Positions 18,731 to 28,602 of a stretch of 64,000 nucleotides of DNA are shown piece by piece. Every line of letters begins with the position of its first letter. Positions within the stretch are counted from its first letter, which is position 1. Origin of the DNA: Lachnospiraceae bacterium (GTDB taxonomy: Bacteria > Bacillota > Clostridia > Lachnospirales > Lachnospiraceae); contig JAILGE010000016.1 of the NCBI GenBank assembly GCA_024697065.1, positions 1 through 64,000 of the forward strand. Reading direction: 5' to 3'. The position numbers and the translations under genes are program-made. The notes beneath the pieces are model-generated. The model did no database searches, had not been told where the DNA came from, and was given only the letters and a program-made list of their open reading frames with translations.

Positions 18731-21037
18731 ATGGAAAGCAGATATACTTGGGACAGGTGGTTTGAAGAGGCCTACCTTAAGCAGAAAAATCTGAACATGA
18801 ATCTTACCTCCCGCCTGGTGGATGCAGGAAAACGCAGGGAGGAGACTTATGCGAAGCTGACCAGGATAACGGGAAGCCTGCCTTTTCGCATCATCAACAG
18901 ATTAAAAGGCACAAAGCCCGTTAATTCCAAAGCGGGATCTTTAGAAAGCAGGATATGCACGGAATACGAAGAGAAGATCGCATGCAGACAGGATCTGTAT
19001 GGGGAGTGGATCTCAAGGAATGAAGGCAGGGAAACCGCGGTCAAAGAGGCTGTTGGTAAAGCGAATGATAATGTAAAGATCATATCCTTTGCCGGATTTT
19101 GCAGGATGCTTTCTTCGGAAGAAAAAGCCGACGGCATATTGCTTGTTGCCGAAGATACATCATGTCTTGAAAGAGATGTGGCTGATGTCGCATTCTCTTT
19201 TTTTGCGGAAAGAAAAGAATATGATCTCTGGACTGCAAATGAGGATATGATCACCGCTGACGGAAAGCGTCATGATCCTTTTTTCAAGACCGTTAATGCT
19301 CCGGAGACTATGCTCGGATACTGCAGCTATGGCAGCTTTTTTGCTGTCAGGGCCGCACTTTACAATGAGATACTGGCCGTATACGGGAAAGTTGCAGCCG
19401 CGCTTTCCGATACGGTTCATGATATGACAGACCGTGAGTCGGTCTGTCTTTTTATGCTTATCGCATCCGATGACAGACGGATGGGACTTACGGATCGAGT
19501 ACTCTATCATTGCAGACAGGAACTTCCGGAATCTTCGGAAAGCGATCATTTTGATTACCGGAATGCTCTTAATTTCTATGGATATGATAAGCGGTATGCG
19601 ATGATCAGGAAGACTTTTCTTAAAACGATAAAGAGTGTCACTACCGAAGTATATCGCACTTCCGCAGGCGATGTGTACAGTGTTTATCCGGTGCCTGAAG
19701 GAACCGGGATGCCGAAGGTTTCAGTGATCATCCTGTCAAAGGATAATCCCCTGATGTTAAACAGCTGTATAAAAAGCATACTGGATAAGACCGATTATCC
19801 TGAGTATGAATTCATTATCGTCGATAACGGGAGCGACAGTGAGAACAGGCCCAAGATAAGCCATATGATAGCATCGTTTTCCGAGAAAACCGGGAAACAC
19901 TTTGATTATATATATCACAGGGAAGATTTTAATTTCTCTGCCATGTGTAACAGAGGTGCTGCGGATGCATCCGGGGAGCTGTTACTGTTTTTGAATGATG
20001 ATGTTCAGGTCATAGAAGAGAACTGGATGAAGATAATGGCAGGCACAGCCATGCAGGAGAAAGCCGGCGCCGTAGGTGCAAAACTCTGGTATCCGGATGA
20101 CATGAAGATCCAGCATGCGGGTATCACCAATCTTGCCATCGGACCTGCACACAAACTCATAGGATTCCCGGATACAAGGATATATTATTACGGAGCGGCC
20201 GCACTGCCCTGCAACATGAGCGCTGTCACAGGCGCCTGTCTGATGATAAGGAAGTCGGTATTCGAAGAGGCGGGACGCTTTGACGAATCTCTCCCCGTTG
20301 AATACAACGATGTGGATCTGTGCTTTACGCTCATAGAGAAGGGCTACAGGAATATCCAGAGAAACGATGCGGTGCTTCTCCATCTGGAGTCTGCCAGCAG
20401 AGGACAGGAACCTGAATCCATTGGCAAGGCTGCCAGACTTATTGAAGTACAAAAAAAGCTCTATGATAAACATAAGAGTTTCGAGGGAAAAGATCCCTAT
20501 TACAGTCACAACCTGTCAAAAGATTCTTCATCCTATCTGCTGAATGTAGTATTTGATGCGGATGATCCTGAGAAGAAAAGTGATATCGGTAAGATCGGGG
20601 ATAAAGAAAAAGAAGAATATGCAAGGGCCGTAAAGAACGGCGCCGGGACCGCTTTGAAATGTACGGTCGAGTTTGCGGATATTCAAAAGAGAAACAGAAA
20701 GGATGATCATCCTGTATTATGCATAAGCGGATGGGCCTATGTTCAGGGGAAGGACAATGCCTGCTTTGATATATCCGGCAAGAGTCTGATACTTCTTTCG
20801 GAAGACGGAGGCGAATGCCTGCGCGTATCTCTTTTCGAGAAATACAGACCCGATGCACAAAAGGTGATGTATAACGAGAAGAATATCGCGCTGTCGGGAT
20901 TTACCGGAAGGATAGATACTTCCGATATCAGACAGGGCAGGTATCACATACTGACAGAATATACCGACAGGACAGACGGACAAAGATATATCGCGGTTTC
21001 CGACAAGAAACTCAACAACCCGGGAACTGTTTGCTAG
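18731..21037 (+). CDS. GT2 family glycosyltransferase with N- and C-terminal extensions
   Basis: The 768-residue protein has an N-terminal ~325-residue region without a clear family match. A GT2 domain (~329-570) follows: KVSVIILSKDNPLMLNSCIK, FIIVDNGSDS, NFSAMCNRGAADASGELLLF, the metal-binding LNDDVQ, and VGAKLWYPDDMKIQHAGI followed by TGACLMIRKSVFEEAGRFDE, as in rhamnosyl/galactosyl transferases of the RfbC/RgpF type. The last ~170 residues look like a beta-rich accessory domain (LCISGWAYVQGKDNACFD). No membrane helix is seen, so it acts on the cytoplasmic face. It lies in the run of polysaccharide genes just after rmlC; donor and acceptor are unknown. Confidence 0.8.
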   Translation: MESRYTWDRWFEEAYLKQKNLNMNLTSRLVDAGKRREETYAKLTRITGSLPFRIINRLKGTKPVNSKAGSLESRICTEYEEKIACRQDLYGEWISRNEGRETAVKEAVGKANDNVKIISFAGFCRMLSSEEKADGILLVAEDTSCLERDVADVAFSFFAERKEYDLWTANEDMITADGKRHDPFFKTVNAPETMLGYCSYGSFFAVRAALYNEILAVYGKVAAALSDTVHDMTDRESVCLFMLIASDDRRMGLTDRVLYHCRQELPESSESDHFDYRNALNFYGYDKRYAMIRKTFLKTIKSVTTEVYRTSAGDVYSVYPVPEGTGMPKVSVIILSKDNPLMLNSCIKSILDKTDYPEYEFIIVDNGSDSENRPKISHMIASFSEKTGKHFDYIYHREDFNFSAMCNRGAADASGELLLFLNDDVQVIEENWMKIMAGTAMQEKAGAVGAKLWYPDDMKIQHAGITNLAIGPAHKLIGFPDTRIYYYGAAALPCNMSAVTGACLMIRKSVFEEAGRFDESLPVEYNDVDLCFTLIEKGYRNIQRNDAVLLHLESASRGQEPESIGKAARLIEVQKKLYDKHKSFEGKDPYYSHNLSKDSSSYLLNVVFDADDPEKKSDIGKIGDKEKEEYARAVKNGAGTALKCTVEFADIQKRNRKDDHPVLCISGWAYVQGKDNACFDISGKSLILLSEDGGECLRVSLFEKYRPDAQKVMYNEKNIALSGFTGRIDTSDIRQGRYHILTEYTDRTDGQRYIAVSDKKLNNPGTVC

Positions 21038-21056
21038 AGAAGGGTACGGATGCATT

Positions 21057-23027
21057 ATGGAAGATGATTACAGAACGCTTTATCGTGAAGAAGCTAAAAA
21101 AACAGAGAAGCTTACGGCACGCATAGAAGCTGAAAATGCAGAGGCAAATGAGCATCAGTCAAAACTGGATGCCATCAAAAACGGAAGACTCTGGAAGGCA
21201 AGTGCTCCTGCCAGGTCTGCGATCCACTGGATGCAGCGGACTAAGGACAGGGTAGCCAGATACGGCTCTCCAAAGGGGATAGCCAGAAAGCTTTCCGCCA
21301 AGTCCATCGAGCGAAAGGCAAGATTAAAGCACGGGACCATGAGCTTTCCCAATGCTTCCGAACGCGAAAGACAGTCCACAGAAGTATTTCCGAAGAAGGT
21401 ATTATTCAGTCTCCTGGTGCCTTTATACAATACTCCGGAAAAGTTCCTGCGTGAGATGATAGAATCCGTGACCGCTCAGACCTACGGGAACTGGCAGCTT
21501 TGCCTTGCTGACGGTTCGGATGCGGAGCATGCATCCGTAGGCGAGATCTGCATGAGCTATGCAAAAGCGGATGAAAGGATATGCTACAGAAAGCTTGAAA
21601 AGAATGAAGGTATATCCGGTAATACCAATGAGTGTTTTAAGGATGCAAAGGGTGACTACATAGGGCTTTTCGATCATGATGATGTGCTTCATCCCGCTGC
21701 ATTATATGAATATATGAAACGTATCTGTGAGGAAGATGCGGATTATATCTACTGTGATGAGACTACATTTCAGGGCAATAAGAGTATCGATCATATGATA
21801 ACTCTTCATTTTAAGCCGGACTTTGCTCCGGATAATCTTCGCGCAAATAATTACATCTGTCATTTCAGTGTATTCAAGCGGACGCTTCTGGATGGGACAG
21901 AGCTTTTCAGATCACAGTTTGACGGAAGTCAGGATCATGACATGATCCTCAGGCTCACTGCCGCCGCAAAGCATGTTTCCCACGTTCCCAAGATCCTTTA
22001 CTACTGGAGATCACATGCGGGATCCGTTGCTGCGGATATAAGCGCCAAGACCTATGCCATAGATGCGGCCAAGGGTGCTGTGGCCGATCACCTGACGAAG
22101 CTTGGACTTAAGAATTTCGAGATCTCCAGTACCAAAGCATTTGAGACCATATTCAGGATCAGATACGAGATCACGGATGATCCGCTCATTTCCATCATCA
22201 TACCGAACAAGGATCATATCGATGATCTGAAGCGCCTGGTGGATTCTGTTTTTGAGAAGTCCACTTATGATAATTATGAGATCATCGTAGTGGAGAATAA
22301 TTCCGAAAAGAGTGAGACCTTTGAATACTATAAGGAAACCGAGAAGGCAGCACCCGGACGTTTCAGGGTGGTAAAGTACGAGGGAGGGTTCAATTTCTCT
22401 GCTATCTGTAATCTGGGAGTAAAGAATTCAAAGGGCGAATATGTTCTTTTGCTCAATAATGATACGGAAGTCATAACGGTCAACTGGCTGGAGGAACTCC
22501 TTATGTATGCCCAGCGTTCGGACGTGGGTGCGGTGGGAGCGAAGCTTCTGTATCCCGACAGGACCATACAGCACGCAGGTGTGGTGATAGGCCTGGGAGC
22601 CCACAGGACGGCGGGACATGTTCATTACAGATGTGCCGATACCAATTTCGGATATATGGGAAGGCTCTGCTATGCACAGAATTTTTCAGCAGTGACGGGA
22701 GCATGTCTGTTAGTATCACGTGCGAAATATGACGAGGTGGGCGGCCTTGATGAAGGCTTTGCGGTGGCGCTTAATGATGTGGACTTCTGTCTGAAGCTCA
22801 GAGATAAGGGCTATGTGAATGTATGGACACCTTTTTGCGAGCTCTTCCATTACGAGTCTGCTTCAAGAGGTTCCGATGTGGAAAAGCCGGATCCCGGGAA
22901 GGCTGCCAGATATGACAGAGAATCGGCCAGATTCAGGGAGATCTGGAAGGATGCGCTTGATGCGGGAGATCCGTATTTCAACATTAACTTCTCTTTAGAC
23001 CGCAGTGACTTCGCGTTGAAAGCATAG
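21057..23027 (+). CDS. Bifunctional glycosyltransferase with two GT2 domains
   Basis: The 656-residue protein opens with a short coiled coil (KKTEKLTARIEAENAEANEH). It has two tandem GT2 domains: ~118-340 (FSLLVPLYNTPEKFLREMIE, GISGNTNECFKDAKGDYIGL, FDHDDVLHPAAL) and ~378-640 (ISIIIPNKDHIDDLKRLVDS, EIIVVENNSEKSETFEYY, LLNNDTEVI, then TGACLLVSRAKYDEVGGLDE). Both have Asp-x-Asp or Asn-Asp-Asp-type metal motifs, so two linkages or a repeating disaccharide could be made, as in rhamnan-type assembly enzymes. It is one gene after the 768-residue GT2 with a 19-bp gap. Confidence 0.85.
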   Translation: MEDDYRTLYREEAKKTEKLTARIEAENAEANEHQSKLDAIKNGRLWKASAPARSAIHWMQRTKDRVARYGSPKGIARKLSAKSIERKARLKHGTMSFPNASERERQSTEVFPKKVLFSLLVPLYNTPEKFLREMIESVTAQTYGNWQLCLADGSDAEHASVGEICMSYAKADERICYRKLEKNEGISGNTNECFKDAKGDYIGLFDHDDVLHPAALYEYMKRICEEDADYIYCDETTFQGNKSIDHMITLHFKPDFAPDNLRANNYICHFSVFKRTLLDGTELFRSQFDGSQDHDMILRLTAAAKHVSHVPKILYYWRSHAGSVAADISAKTYAIDAAKGAVADHLTKLGLKNFEISSTKAFETIFRIRYEITDDPLISIIIPNKDHIDDLKRLVDSVFEKSTYDNYEIIVVENNSEKSETFEYYKETEKAAPGRFRVVKYEGGFNFSAICNLGVKNSKGEYVLLLNNDTEVITVNWLEELLMYAQRSDVGAVGAKLLYPDRTIQHAGVVIGLGAHRTAGHVHYRCADTNFGYMGRLCYAQNFSAVTGACLLVSRAKYDEVGGLDEGFAVALNDVDFCLKLRDKGYVNVWTPFCELFHYESASRGSDVEKPDPGKAARYDRESARFREIWKDALDAGDPYFNINFSLDRSDFALKA

Positions 23028-23087
23028 GTTTTCGGTGATAAAATCATATATTGTAAGCGTTTTAATAAATTTGGGAAGGAGATAACC

Positions 23088-24818
23088 ATGGGTTACAGAG
23101 AGACATTTGATTTCTGGCTTGAAAGTGATTATTTTGATCAGAAGACAAAAGAGGAACTTTTAGCTGTAAGAAATGATGATAAAGAGGTAGAGGATCGTTT
23201 TTACAGAGAGCTTGAGTTCGGCACGGGAGGACTTCGCGGAGTCATCGGTGCCGGAACCAACAGAATGAATATCTATACCGTAAGAAAGGCATCCCAGGGT
23301 CTTGCCAATTACATCATAAAGAATGCAGGTGAAGACGGTAAGAAGAGAGGTGTAGCCGTTTCCTACGATAACAGACGCATGAGTCCGGAGTTTGCCGAAG
23401 AGACGGCACTTTGCCTCAATGCAAACGGGATAAAGGCTTTTGTTTTTGATTCTCTTCGTCCCACACCGGAGCTTTCATATGCACTCCGTACACTGGGATG
23501 TATCGCCGGTGTTATGGTCACCGCATCACACAATCCCCCCGAATACAACGGATATAAGGTTTATTGGGAAGACGGCGCGCAGATCACACCGCCTCACGAT
23601 ACCGGGATAATCGGTGAAGTTAAAGCCATAACCGATTACAATTCGGTTAAGACTATGGATAAGAAGGCAGCAGTGGAAGCAGGCCTTTACAATGTCATCG
23701 GAAGTGAGATCGATGACAGCTACATGGAAGAGTTGAAGAAGCAGATAATCCACCCCGATGTGATAAGTGCTGTTGCCAACGATATCAAGATCGTTTACAC
23801 GCCTTTCCACGGAACAGGAAATATCCCCGTAAGAAGGATCTTAAAGGAACTGGGCTTCAAGAACGTATATGTTGTTCCCGAGCAGGAACTTCCCGATCCC
23901 GACTTTACGACTCTCGTTTATCCCAATCCCGAGGATGAGAGAGCGTTTGAGCTTGCACTTAAGCTTGCGAAAGAGAAGGATGCTGATATCGTAATGGCAA
24001 CGGATCCCGATGCCGACAGACTTGGTATCTATGCAAAGGATACCAAGACAGGTGAGTATGTTGCATTTACCGGTAATATGTCCGGTATGCTCATCGGTGA
24101 ATATATCCTCCGCGAGCGTCTTGCGACAGGAACAATGCCGGAGAATCCCGCACTTGTTACTACTATTGTTACCACTAATCTTGCTCATGCCATCACAAAG
24201 GCTTACGGAGTTAAGGAGATAGATGTTCTTACCGGATTTAAGTATATTGGTGAGCAGATCAAGTTCTTTGAGCAGAACGGATCATACAATTATGTATTCG
24301 GTCTTGAGGAATCCTACGGATGCCTTGCCGGAACACATGCCAGAGATAAGGATGCCGTTGTTGCCGTAATGATGCTTTCGGAGGTTGCTGCTTACTGCAA
24401 GAAGCAGGGCATCACTCTCTGGGATATGATGATCGATATCTACGAGAAGTACGGATATTACAAGGAAACTCAGTATGCCATCACCAAGAAGGGAAAGGAA
24501 GGTCTGGAAGAGATCGCAGCCATGATGGAGAAGCTCAGAAACGATCCTCCTAAGCAGTTCGGTGATCTCAAGGTTAAGAAATTCTATGATTATAAAGTTG
24601 GAAAGACCATAGATTTTGAGAGCGGCGAAGAGGGAAAGACGGAGCTTCCCGTATCCAATGTTTTATATTTTGATCTCGAGAATGATTCCTGGTGCTGTGC
24701 AAGACCTTCGGGTACGGAACCCAAGATCAAGTTCTATATGGGTATCAAGGGAACCTCTCTTGAGGATGCGCAGGTAAGACTTGATGCTCTTACGGAAGCT
24801 GTTAAATCTAAGATCTGA
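23088..24818 (+). CDS. Phospho-sugar mutase (phosphoglucomutase/phosphomannomutase)
   Basis: The 576-residue alpha-D-phosphohexomutase has the phosphoserine loop TASHNPPEYNGYKVYWEDGA, the metal-binding loop ATDPDADRLGI, the sugar-binding GLEESYGCLAGTHARDKDAV segment and the C-terminal phosphate-binding RPSGTEPKIKFYM. Length and the EFGTGGLRGVIGAGTNRMN start match the long PgcA-type phosphoglucomutases of Firmicutes. It interconverts hexose 1- and 6-phosphates, feeding RmlA and probably GDP-mannose or glycogen metabolism. It has its own GGAAGGAG site 61 bp after the GT gene and ends only 6 bp before the next glycosyltransferase. Confidence 0.9.
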   Translation: MGYRETFDFWLESDYFDQKTKEELLAVRNDDKEVEDRFYRELEFGTGGLRGVIGAGTNRMNIYTVRKASQGLANYIIKNAGEDGKKRGVAVSYDNRRMSPEFAEETALCLNANGIKAFVFDSLRPTPELSYALRTLGCIAGVMVTASHNPPEYNGYKVYWEDGAQITPPHDTGIIGEVKAITDYNSVKTMDKKAAVEAGLYNVIGSEIDDSYMEELKKQIIHPDVISAVANDIKIVYTPFHGTGNIPVRRILKELGFKNVYVVPEQELPDPDFTTLVYPNPEDERAFELALKLAKEKDADIVMATDPDADRLGIYAKDTKTGEYVAFTGNMSGMLIGEYILRERLATGTMPENPALVTTIVTTNLAHAITKAYGVKEIDVLTGFKYIGEQIKFFEQNGSYNYVFGLEESYGCLAGTHARDKDAVVAVMMLSEVAAYCKKQGITLWDMMIDIYEKYGYYKETQYAITKKGKEGLEEIAAMMEKLRNDPPKQFGDLKVKKFYDYKVGKTIDFESGEEGKTELPVSNVLYFDLENDSWCCARPSGTEPKIKFYMGIKGTSLEDAQVRLDALTEAVKSKI

Positions 24819-24824
24819 TATTAA

Positions 24825-26147
24825 ATGAGTTTAACAGGCAACATAAAGCGCACGGTCGGATACTTTAAGAAGAACGGCATAAAAGATACTTTTTATGCTG
24901 TTGCTGAGAGGTTAGACCAGAAGCGGAAATACAAATACAGATATGAGGCACCCACGGAGGCAGAGCTTGCAGAACAACGGGCTTATGTCTTCAGGGAGCC
25001 GGTATTGATATCGGTGGTGGTTCCTGCATATGAGACTAAAGATGTCTTTATGCAGGATCTTATATTGTCTTTGGAAGATCAGACTTACAGGAATTTTGAG
25101 CTTGTCATAGCTGACGCTTCCAAAACGGATGCCGTCAAAAATATCGTTGAAGATTTCAGTTCACAATATGACTTCATCAGATATCTGAGACTTGAGAGCA
25201 ATGACGGGATTTCCGAAAATACCAATCGCGGTATAGATGCTGCCACCGGAAAATATATCGGGCTTCTCGATCATGATGATGTACTTACACCGGATGCCTT
25301 ATTCCATGTGATGTGTGCGATAGAGGATTCGGATGTTTTACCGGATCTTATCTACTCGGACGAAGACAAAGCGGACGGATTCCTTGACAGATTTTTTGAT
25401 CCGTACAGAAAAAACGATTTCAACAGGGATCTTCTTTTTACCAACAATTACATCTGCCATTTCTCGGTATTCAGGGCAGAGGTGATAAAGGGATCAAAGC
25501 TTCGCAAAGAATATGACGGAGCACAGGATTATGATCTGATACTGAGGATCTGTGCGGGAGCAAAGGGACCTGAGTATATAAAGCATATTCCGAGAGTTCT
25601 TTACCATTGGAGATGCCATACATCATCCACTTCGGACAATCCCGAATCGAAGATGTATGCATATGAAGCCGGAAGAAGGGCGGCGGAAGCCGCTGTACGG
25701 GAACTTACCGGAAAGCAGGTAGAAGTGAAGATGACAAAGCATCTCGGATTCTACAGAACCGAATACGGTGACGGGATATTTGACCTCAGACCGGATATCG
25801 GTGCGGTGGGCGGCCCGCTTTTCAGAGCCGGTCGCGTTAGCGGCGGAGCCATGGATAAAGAAGGCCATGTGATGTTTGAAGGCCTTCCGAAGGGCTTCTC
25901 GGGACTCATCCATATCGCGAGCCTGCAGCAGGACGTGGAGGCGGCGGATATCAGGAATATCCGTATAAGAGACGACCTTATGCCTCTCTTTCGAGAGGTG
26001 ACAGGGGAGGATAGCCCGGACAGTAAAGCTCTTGATACACTCAATGATAAGGATGCCGTTGCTGAGAGTCTGAAGTTTTGCAATAAACTGAGAGAACAGG
26101 GCATTGTAATTATGTATGACCCGGATCTTACAAAGAATAGGGGGTAG
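24825..26147 (+). CDS. GT2 family glycosyltransferase with a degenerate second domain
   Basis: The 440-residue protein has a complete N-terminal GT2 domain (~60-290): LISVVVPAYETKDVFMQDLI, ELVIADASKTDAV, GISENTNRGIDAATGKYIGL, LLDHDDVLTPDAL and ICHFSVFRAEVIKGSKLR, closely parallel to the first domain of the 656-residue enzyme. The remaining ~100 residues (DIGAVGGPLFRAGRVSGGAM and following) look like a shrunken form of the second GT2 domain of that enzyme, lacking its N-terminal half and the TGACL element. This suggests gene duplication followed by loss of one active site. It probably adds one sugar on the cytoplasmic side. Confidence 0.8.
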   Translation: MSLTGNIKRTVGYFKKNGIKDTFYAVAERLDQKRKYKYRYEAPTEAELAEQRAYVFREPVLISVVVPAYETKDVFMQDLILSLEDQTYRNFELVIADASKTDAVKNIVEDFSSQYDFIRYLRLESNDGISENTNRGIDAATGKYIGLLDHDDVLTPDALFHVMCAIEDSDVLPDLIYSDEDKADGFLDRFFDPYRKNDFNRDLLFTNNYICHFSVFRAEVIKGSKLRKEYDGAQDYDLILRICAGAKGPEYIKHIPRVLYHWRCHTSSTSDNPESKMYAYEAGRRAAEAAVRELTGKQVEVKMTKHLGFYRTEYGDGIFDLRPDIGAVGGPLFRAGRVSGGAMDKEGHVMFEGLPKGFSGLIHIASLQQDVEAADIRNIRIRDDLMPLFREVTGEDSPDSKALDTLNDKDAVAESLKFCNKLREQGIVIMYDPDLTKNRG

Positions 26148-26150
26148 ACT

Positions 26151-27155
26151 TTGAAGACTGCAGTCAGTGTTATAATACCTAATTTTAACGGGAAAGAATA
26201 TCTTGAGGGCTGTGTTGCATCGCTCCTTGAACAGCGTTTTAAGCCCTTTGAGATCATTATCGTAGATGACGGTTCCGATGACGGAGCCGTGGAAGAATTA
26301 AAAAAGAAACTTCCAAAAGACAGAGAGTATCCCGGATTCAGATTCATCACTCATGAAGAGAATCTTGGTTTTGCAAAGTCGGTCAATGACGGAATAAAGG
26401 CTTCGGAGAGTGAATTTGTATTACTCTTAAATAACGACACAAAAGCAGATCGTGAATTCGTGGGAAGGATGTATCTTGCCATCAGAAAATACAGGGATGT
26501 TTTCTCCGTATCGGCAAAGATGCTTTCCATGTCGGATCCTTCCGTGATGGATGACTGCGGTGATTCGTATTGTGCGCTTGGATGGGCCTACAGCAGGGGC
26601 AAGGACAAGCCTGCAAGGGAATTCAGACAGTCGGGGAGAGTATTTGCCGCCTGTGGCGGAGCGGCGATCTACAGGAAGCAGGTTTTTGAAGAAATCGGCT
26701 ATTTTGATGAGGCTCATTTTTGCTATCTTGAGGATATAGATATCGGTTATCGTGCGAATCTTGCAGGATACAGAAATATATTTTTCCCGGGAGCGAAGGT
26801 GCTGCATGCCGGCTCGGCGGTATCCGGATCGAGACATAATAAATTCAAGGTCTCTTTGTCTTCAAGGAACAGCATTTACCTGATATACAAGAATATGCCG
26901 GGATGGCAGATAGCTTTAAACCTTCCTTTCTTTATCATTGGTTTTGGCGCTAAGGCTGTATTTTTCACATTTAAGGGCCTTGGCTTTACCTATATCAAGG
27001 GTCTGTTTGAAGGATTTAAAATGTGCAGAGAGCAGGGAGAGGCTTCTCGCGTCGACTTCTCCAAGGTTAAGCCTTTGACGCTGGCCAAGATAGAAGGTGC
27101 TTTGCTTTTGGACACGATCAGGAGATTGATCTGTGTAGTGTCCGTTATACCCTGA
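26151..27155 (+). CDS. GT2 family glycosyltransferase (rhamnosyltransferase-like)
   Basis: A TTG start 3 bp after the previous stop gives 334 residues. The GT2 domain (~4-240) has VSVIIPNFNGKEYLEGCVAS, IIIVDDGSDDGAVEELKK, NLGFAKSVNDGIKASESEFV, the LLNNDTKAD metal motif, ACGGAAIYRKQVFEEIGYFD and EDIDIGYRANLAG. The C-terminal ~90 residues contain a hydrophobic stretch (ALNLPFFIIGFGAKAVFFTF) and a basic tail, suggesting monotopic membrane association, as in WbbL-type rhamnosyltransferases. It is in the middle of the polysaccharide operon; specificity is inferred only. Confidence 0.82.
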   Translation: MKTAVSVIIPNFNGKEYLEGCVASLLEQRFKPFEIIIVDDGSDDGAVEELKKKLPKDREYPGFRFITHEENLGFAKSVNDGIKASESEFVLLLNNDTKADREFVGRMYLAIRKYRDVFSVSAKMLSMSDPSVMDDCGDSYCALGWAYSRGKDKPAREFRQSGRVFAACGGAAIYRKQVFEEIGYFDEAHFCYLEDIDIGYRANLAGYRNIFFPGAKVLHAGSAVSGSRHNKFKVSLSSRNSIYLIYKNMPGWQIALNLPFFIIGFGAKAVFFTFKGLGFTYIKGLFEGFKMCREQGEASRVDFSKVKPLTLAKIEGALLLDTIRRLICVVSVIP

Positions 27156-27195
27156 ATATTGAGGCAGGGACACTTTTGTAGTAGAATTATTCGGG

Positions 27196-28602
27196 ATGAT
27201 CAGAGATAATCAAAAGACTTTTAATCAGCTTCATGTAGTACTTGACGGTCTGCTGATAGCTGCTTCATATATACTGGCATGGTATTGCAAATTCGTATGG
27301 TTGAATATGGAAACCGCCGGTACGGGAGCGCTTGATCAGGGGACTTATTTTTCATTTCTTTACTATATCATTCCGGGATATCTGATCATCTATTATTTTT
27401 CGGGATTATATTATTCTAAGCGTTATTCCAGCGCCAGAAGAGAGACTGCCAATCTTATCAAAGCCAATGTAATCGGCCTTGTGATCCTTTTCTCATCCAT
27501 TTATGTATTCAAGATCAAGGATGTATCCCGTGGAATGATCACATATTTCTTCTTCATCTCACTGACTATCGAGATGACGGAGAGAATGCTGATAAGAAAA
27601 GCTCTCCGCGGTATCAGGAGGAGAGGGTATAACACCAAGTATGTGCTTTTGGTAGGTTATTCAAGAGCTGCTGAGAAATATATAGACAGGATCTTAGAGA
27701 ATCCTCAATGGGGATATGTTGTCTGCGGTATCCTTGATGACAGGATCCCGGCAGGTACGCTTTACCGTGGTGTTAAGGTACTGGGAAAGCTGGGAAATCT
27801 TGAGATAGTCCTGCCGGAGAACAAGCTTGATGAGATCGGTGTCACCCTGGCACTTCAGGATTACGGTATGCTCGAGGAGATAGTGAATATCTGTGAGAAA
27901 TCCGGAGTTCATACCAAGTTCATACCCGATTACAACAGTGTTATCCCTTCCAGTCCTTATATAGAAGACCTTACGGGACTTACCGTTGTAAATATCCGTC
28001 ATGTGCCTTTGAGTAATACGGGAAATGCTTTGATCAAACGTATGGCGGATGTTATCGGCTCACTGCTGCTGATAATCCTTTTCTCACCTTTGATGATCAT
28101 CTGTGCGTTGCTCATCAGGATCACGGACAGAGGTCCGGCTATCTTTAAGCAGGAGAGAGTGGGGCAGCATAACAGGAATTTTATGATGTACAAATTTCGC
28201 TCCATGAAGATGCAGGTATCCGACGAGGAGCTTAAGGGGTGGACCAGGAAAGGCGATCCCCGAGTAACCAGTATAGGAAGATTCATCAGACGCACCAGTA
28301 TTGATGAGCTGCCACAGCTTTTTAATGTGCTTAAGGGCGATATGTCTCTTGTAGGGCCAAGACCCGAGAGACCTCAGTTTGTTGAGAAATTCAAGGAAGA
28401 TATCCCCCGTTATATGATCAAGCATCAGGTGCGCCCGGGAATGACCGGTTGGGCCCAGATCAATGGCTACAGGGGAGATACATCCATCAGGAAAAGAATA
28501 GAGCACGATCTGTATTACATCGAGAACTGGTCCATCGGATTTGATATCAAAATACTGTTTTTAACAATATTCAAAGGATTTATCAATAAAAATGCGTACT
28601 GA
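27196..28602 (+). CDS. Polyprenyl glycosylphosphotransferase (WcaJ/CpsE-type priming enzyme)
   Basis: The 468-residue enzyme has four or five N-terminal membrane helices (~10-125), a CoA-binding-like Rossmann middle domain (LLVGYSRAAEKYIDRILENP, then VKVLGKLGNLEIVLPENK), a further helix (~285-305) and the catalytic bacterial sugar transferase domain (~280-468). The latter has RMADVIGSLLLIILFSPLMI, GPAIFKQERVGQHNRNFMMY, FRSMKMQ, TSIDELPQLFNVLKGDMSLV and GPRPERPQF. Such enzymes load the first sugar phosphate (usually glucose or galactose) onto undecaprenyl phosphate and so start the repeat unit built by the neighbouring GT2 enzymes. No Wzx/Wzy or ABC exporter is seen within the window. Confidence 0.92.
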   Translation: MIRDNQKTFNQLHVVLDGLLIAASYILAWYCKFVWLNMETAGTGALDQGTYFSFLYYIIPGYLIIYYFSGLYYSKRYSSARRETANLIKANVIGLVILFSSIYVFKIKDVSRGMITYFFFISLTIEMTERMLIRKALRGIRRRGYNTKYVLLVGYSRAAEKYIDRILENPQWGYVVCGILDDRIPAGTLYRGVKVLGKLGNLEIVLPENKLDEIGVTLALQDYGMLEEIVNICEKSGVHTKFIPDYNSVIPSSPYIEDLTGLTVVNIRHVPLSNTGNALIKRMADVIGSLLLIILFSPLMIICALLIRITDRGPAIFKQERVGQHNRNFMMYKFRSMKMQVSDEELKGWTRKGDPRVTSIGRFIRRTSIDELPQLFNVLKGDMSLVGPRPERPQFVEKFKEDIPRYMIKHQVRPGMTGWAQINGYRGDTSIRKRIEHDLYYIENWSIGFDIKILFLTIFKGFINKNAY

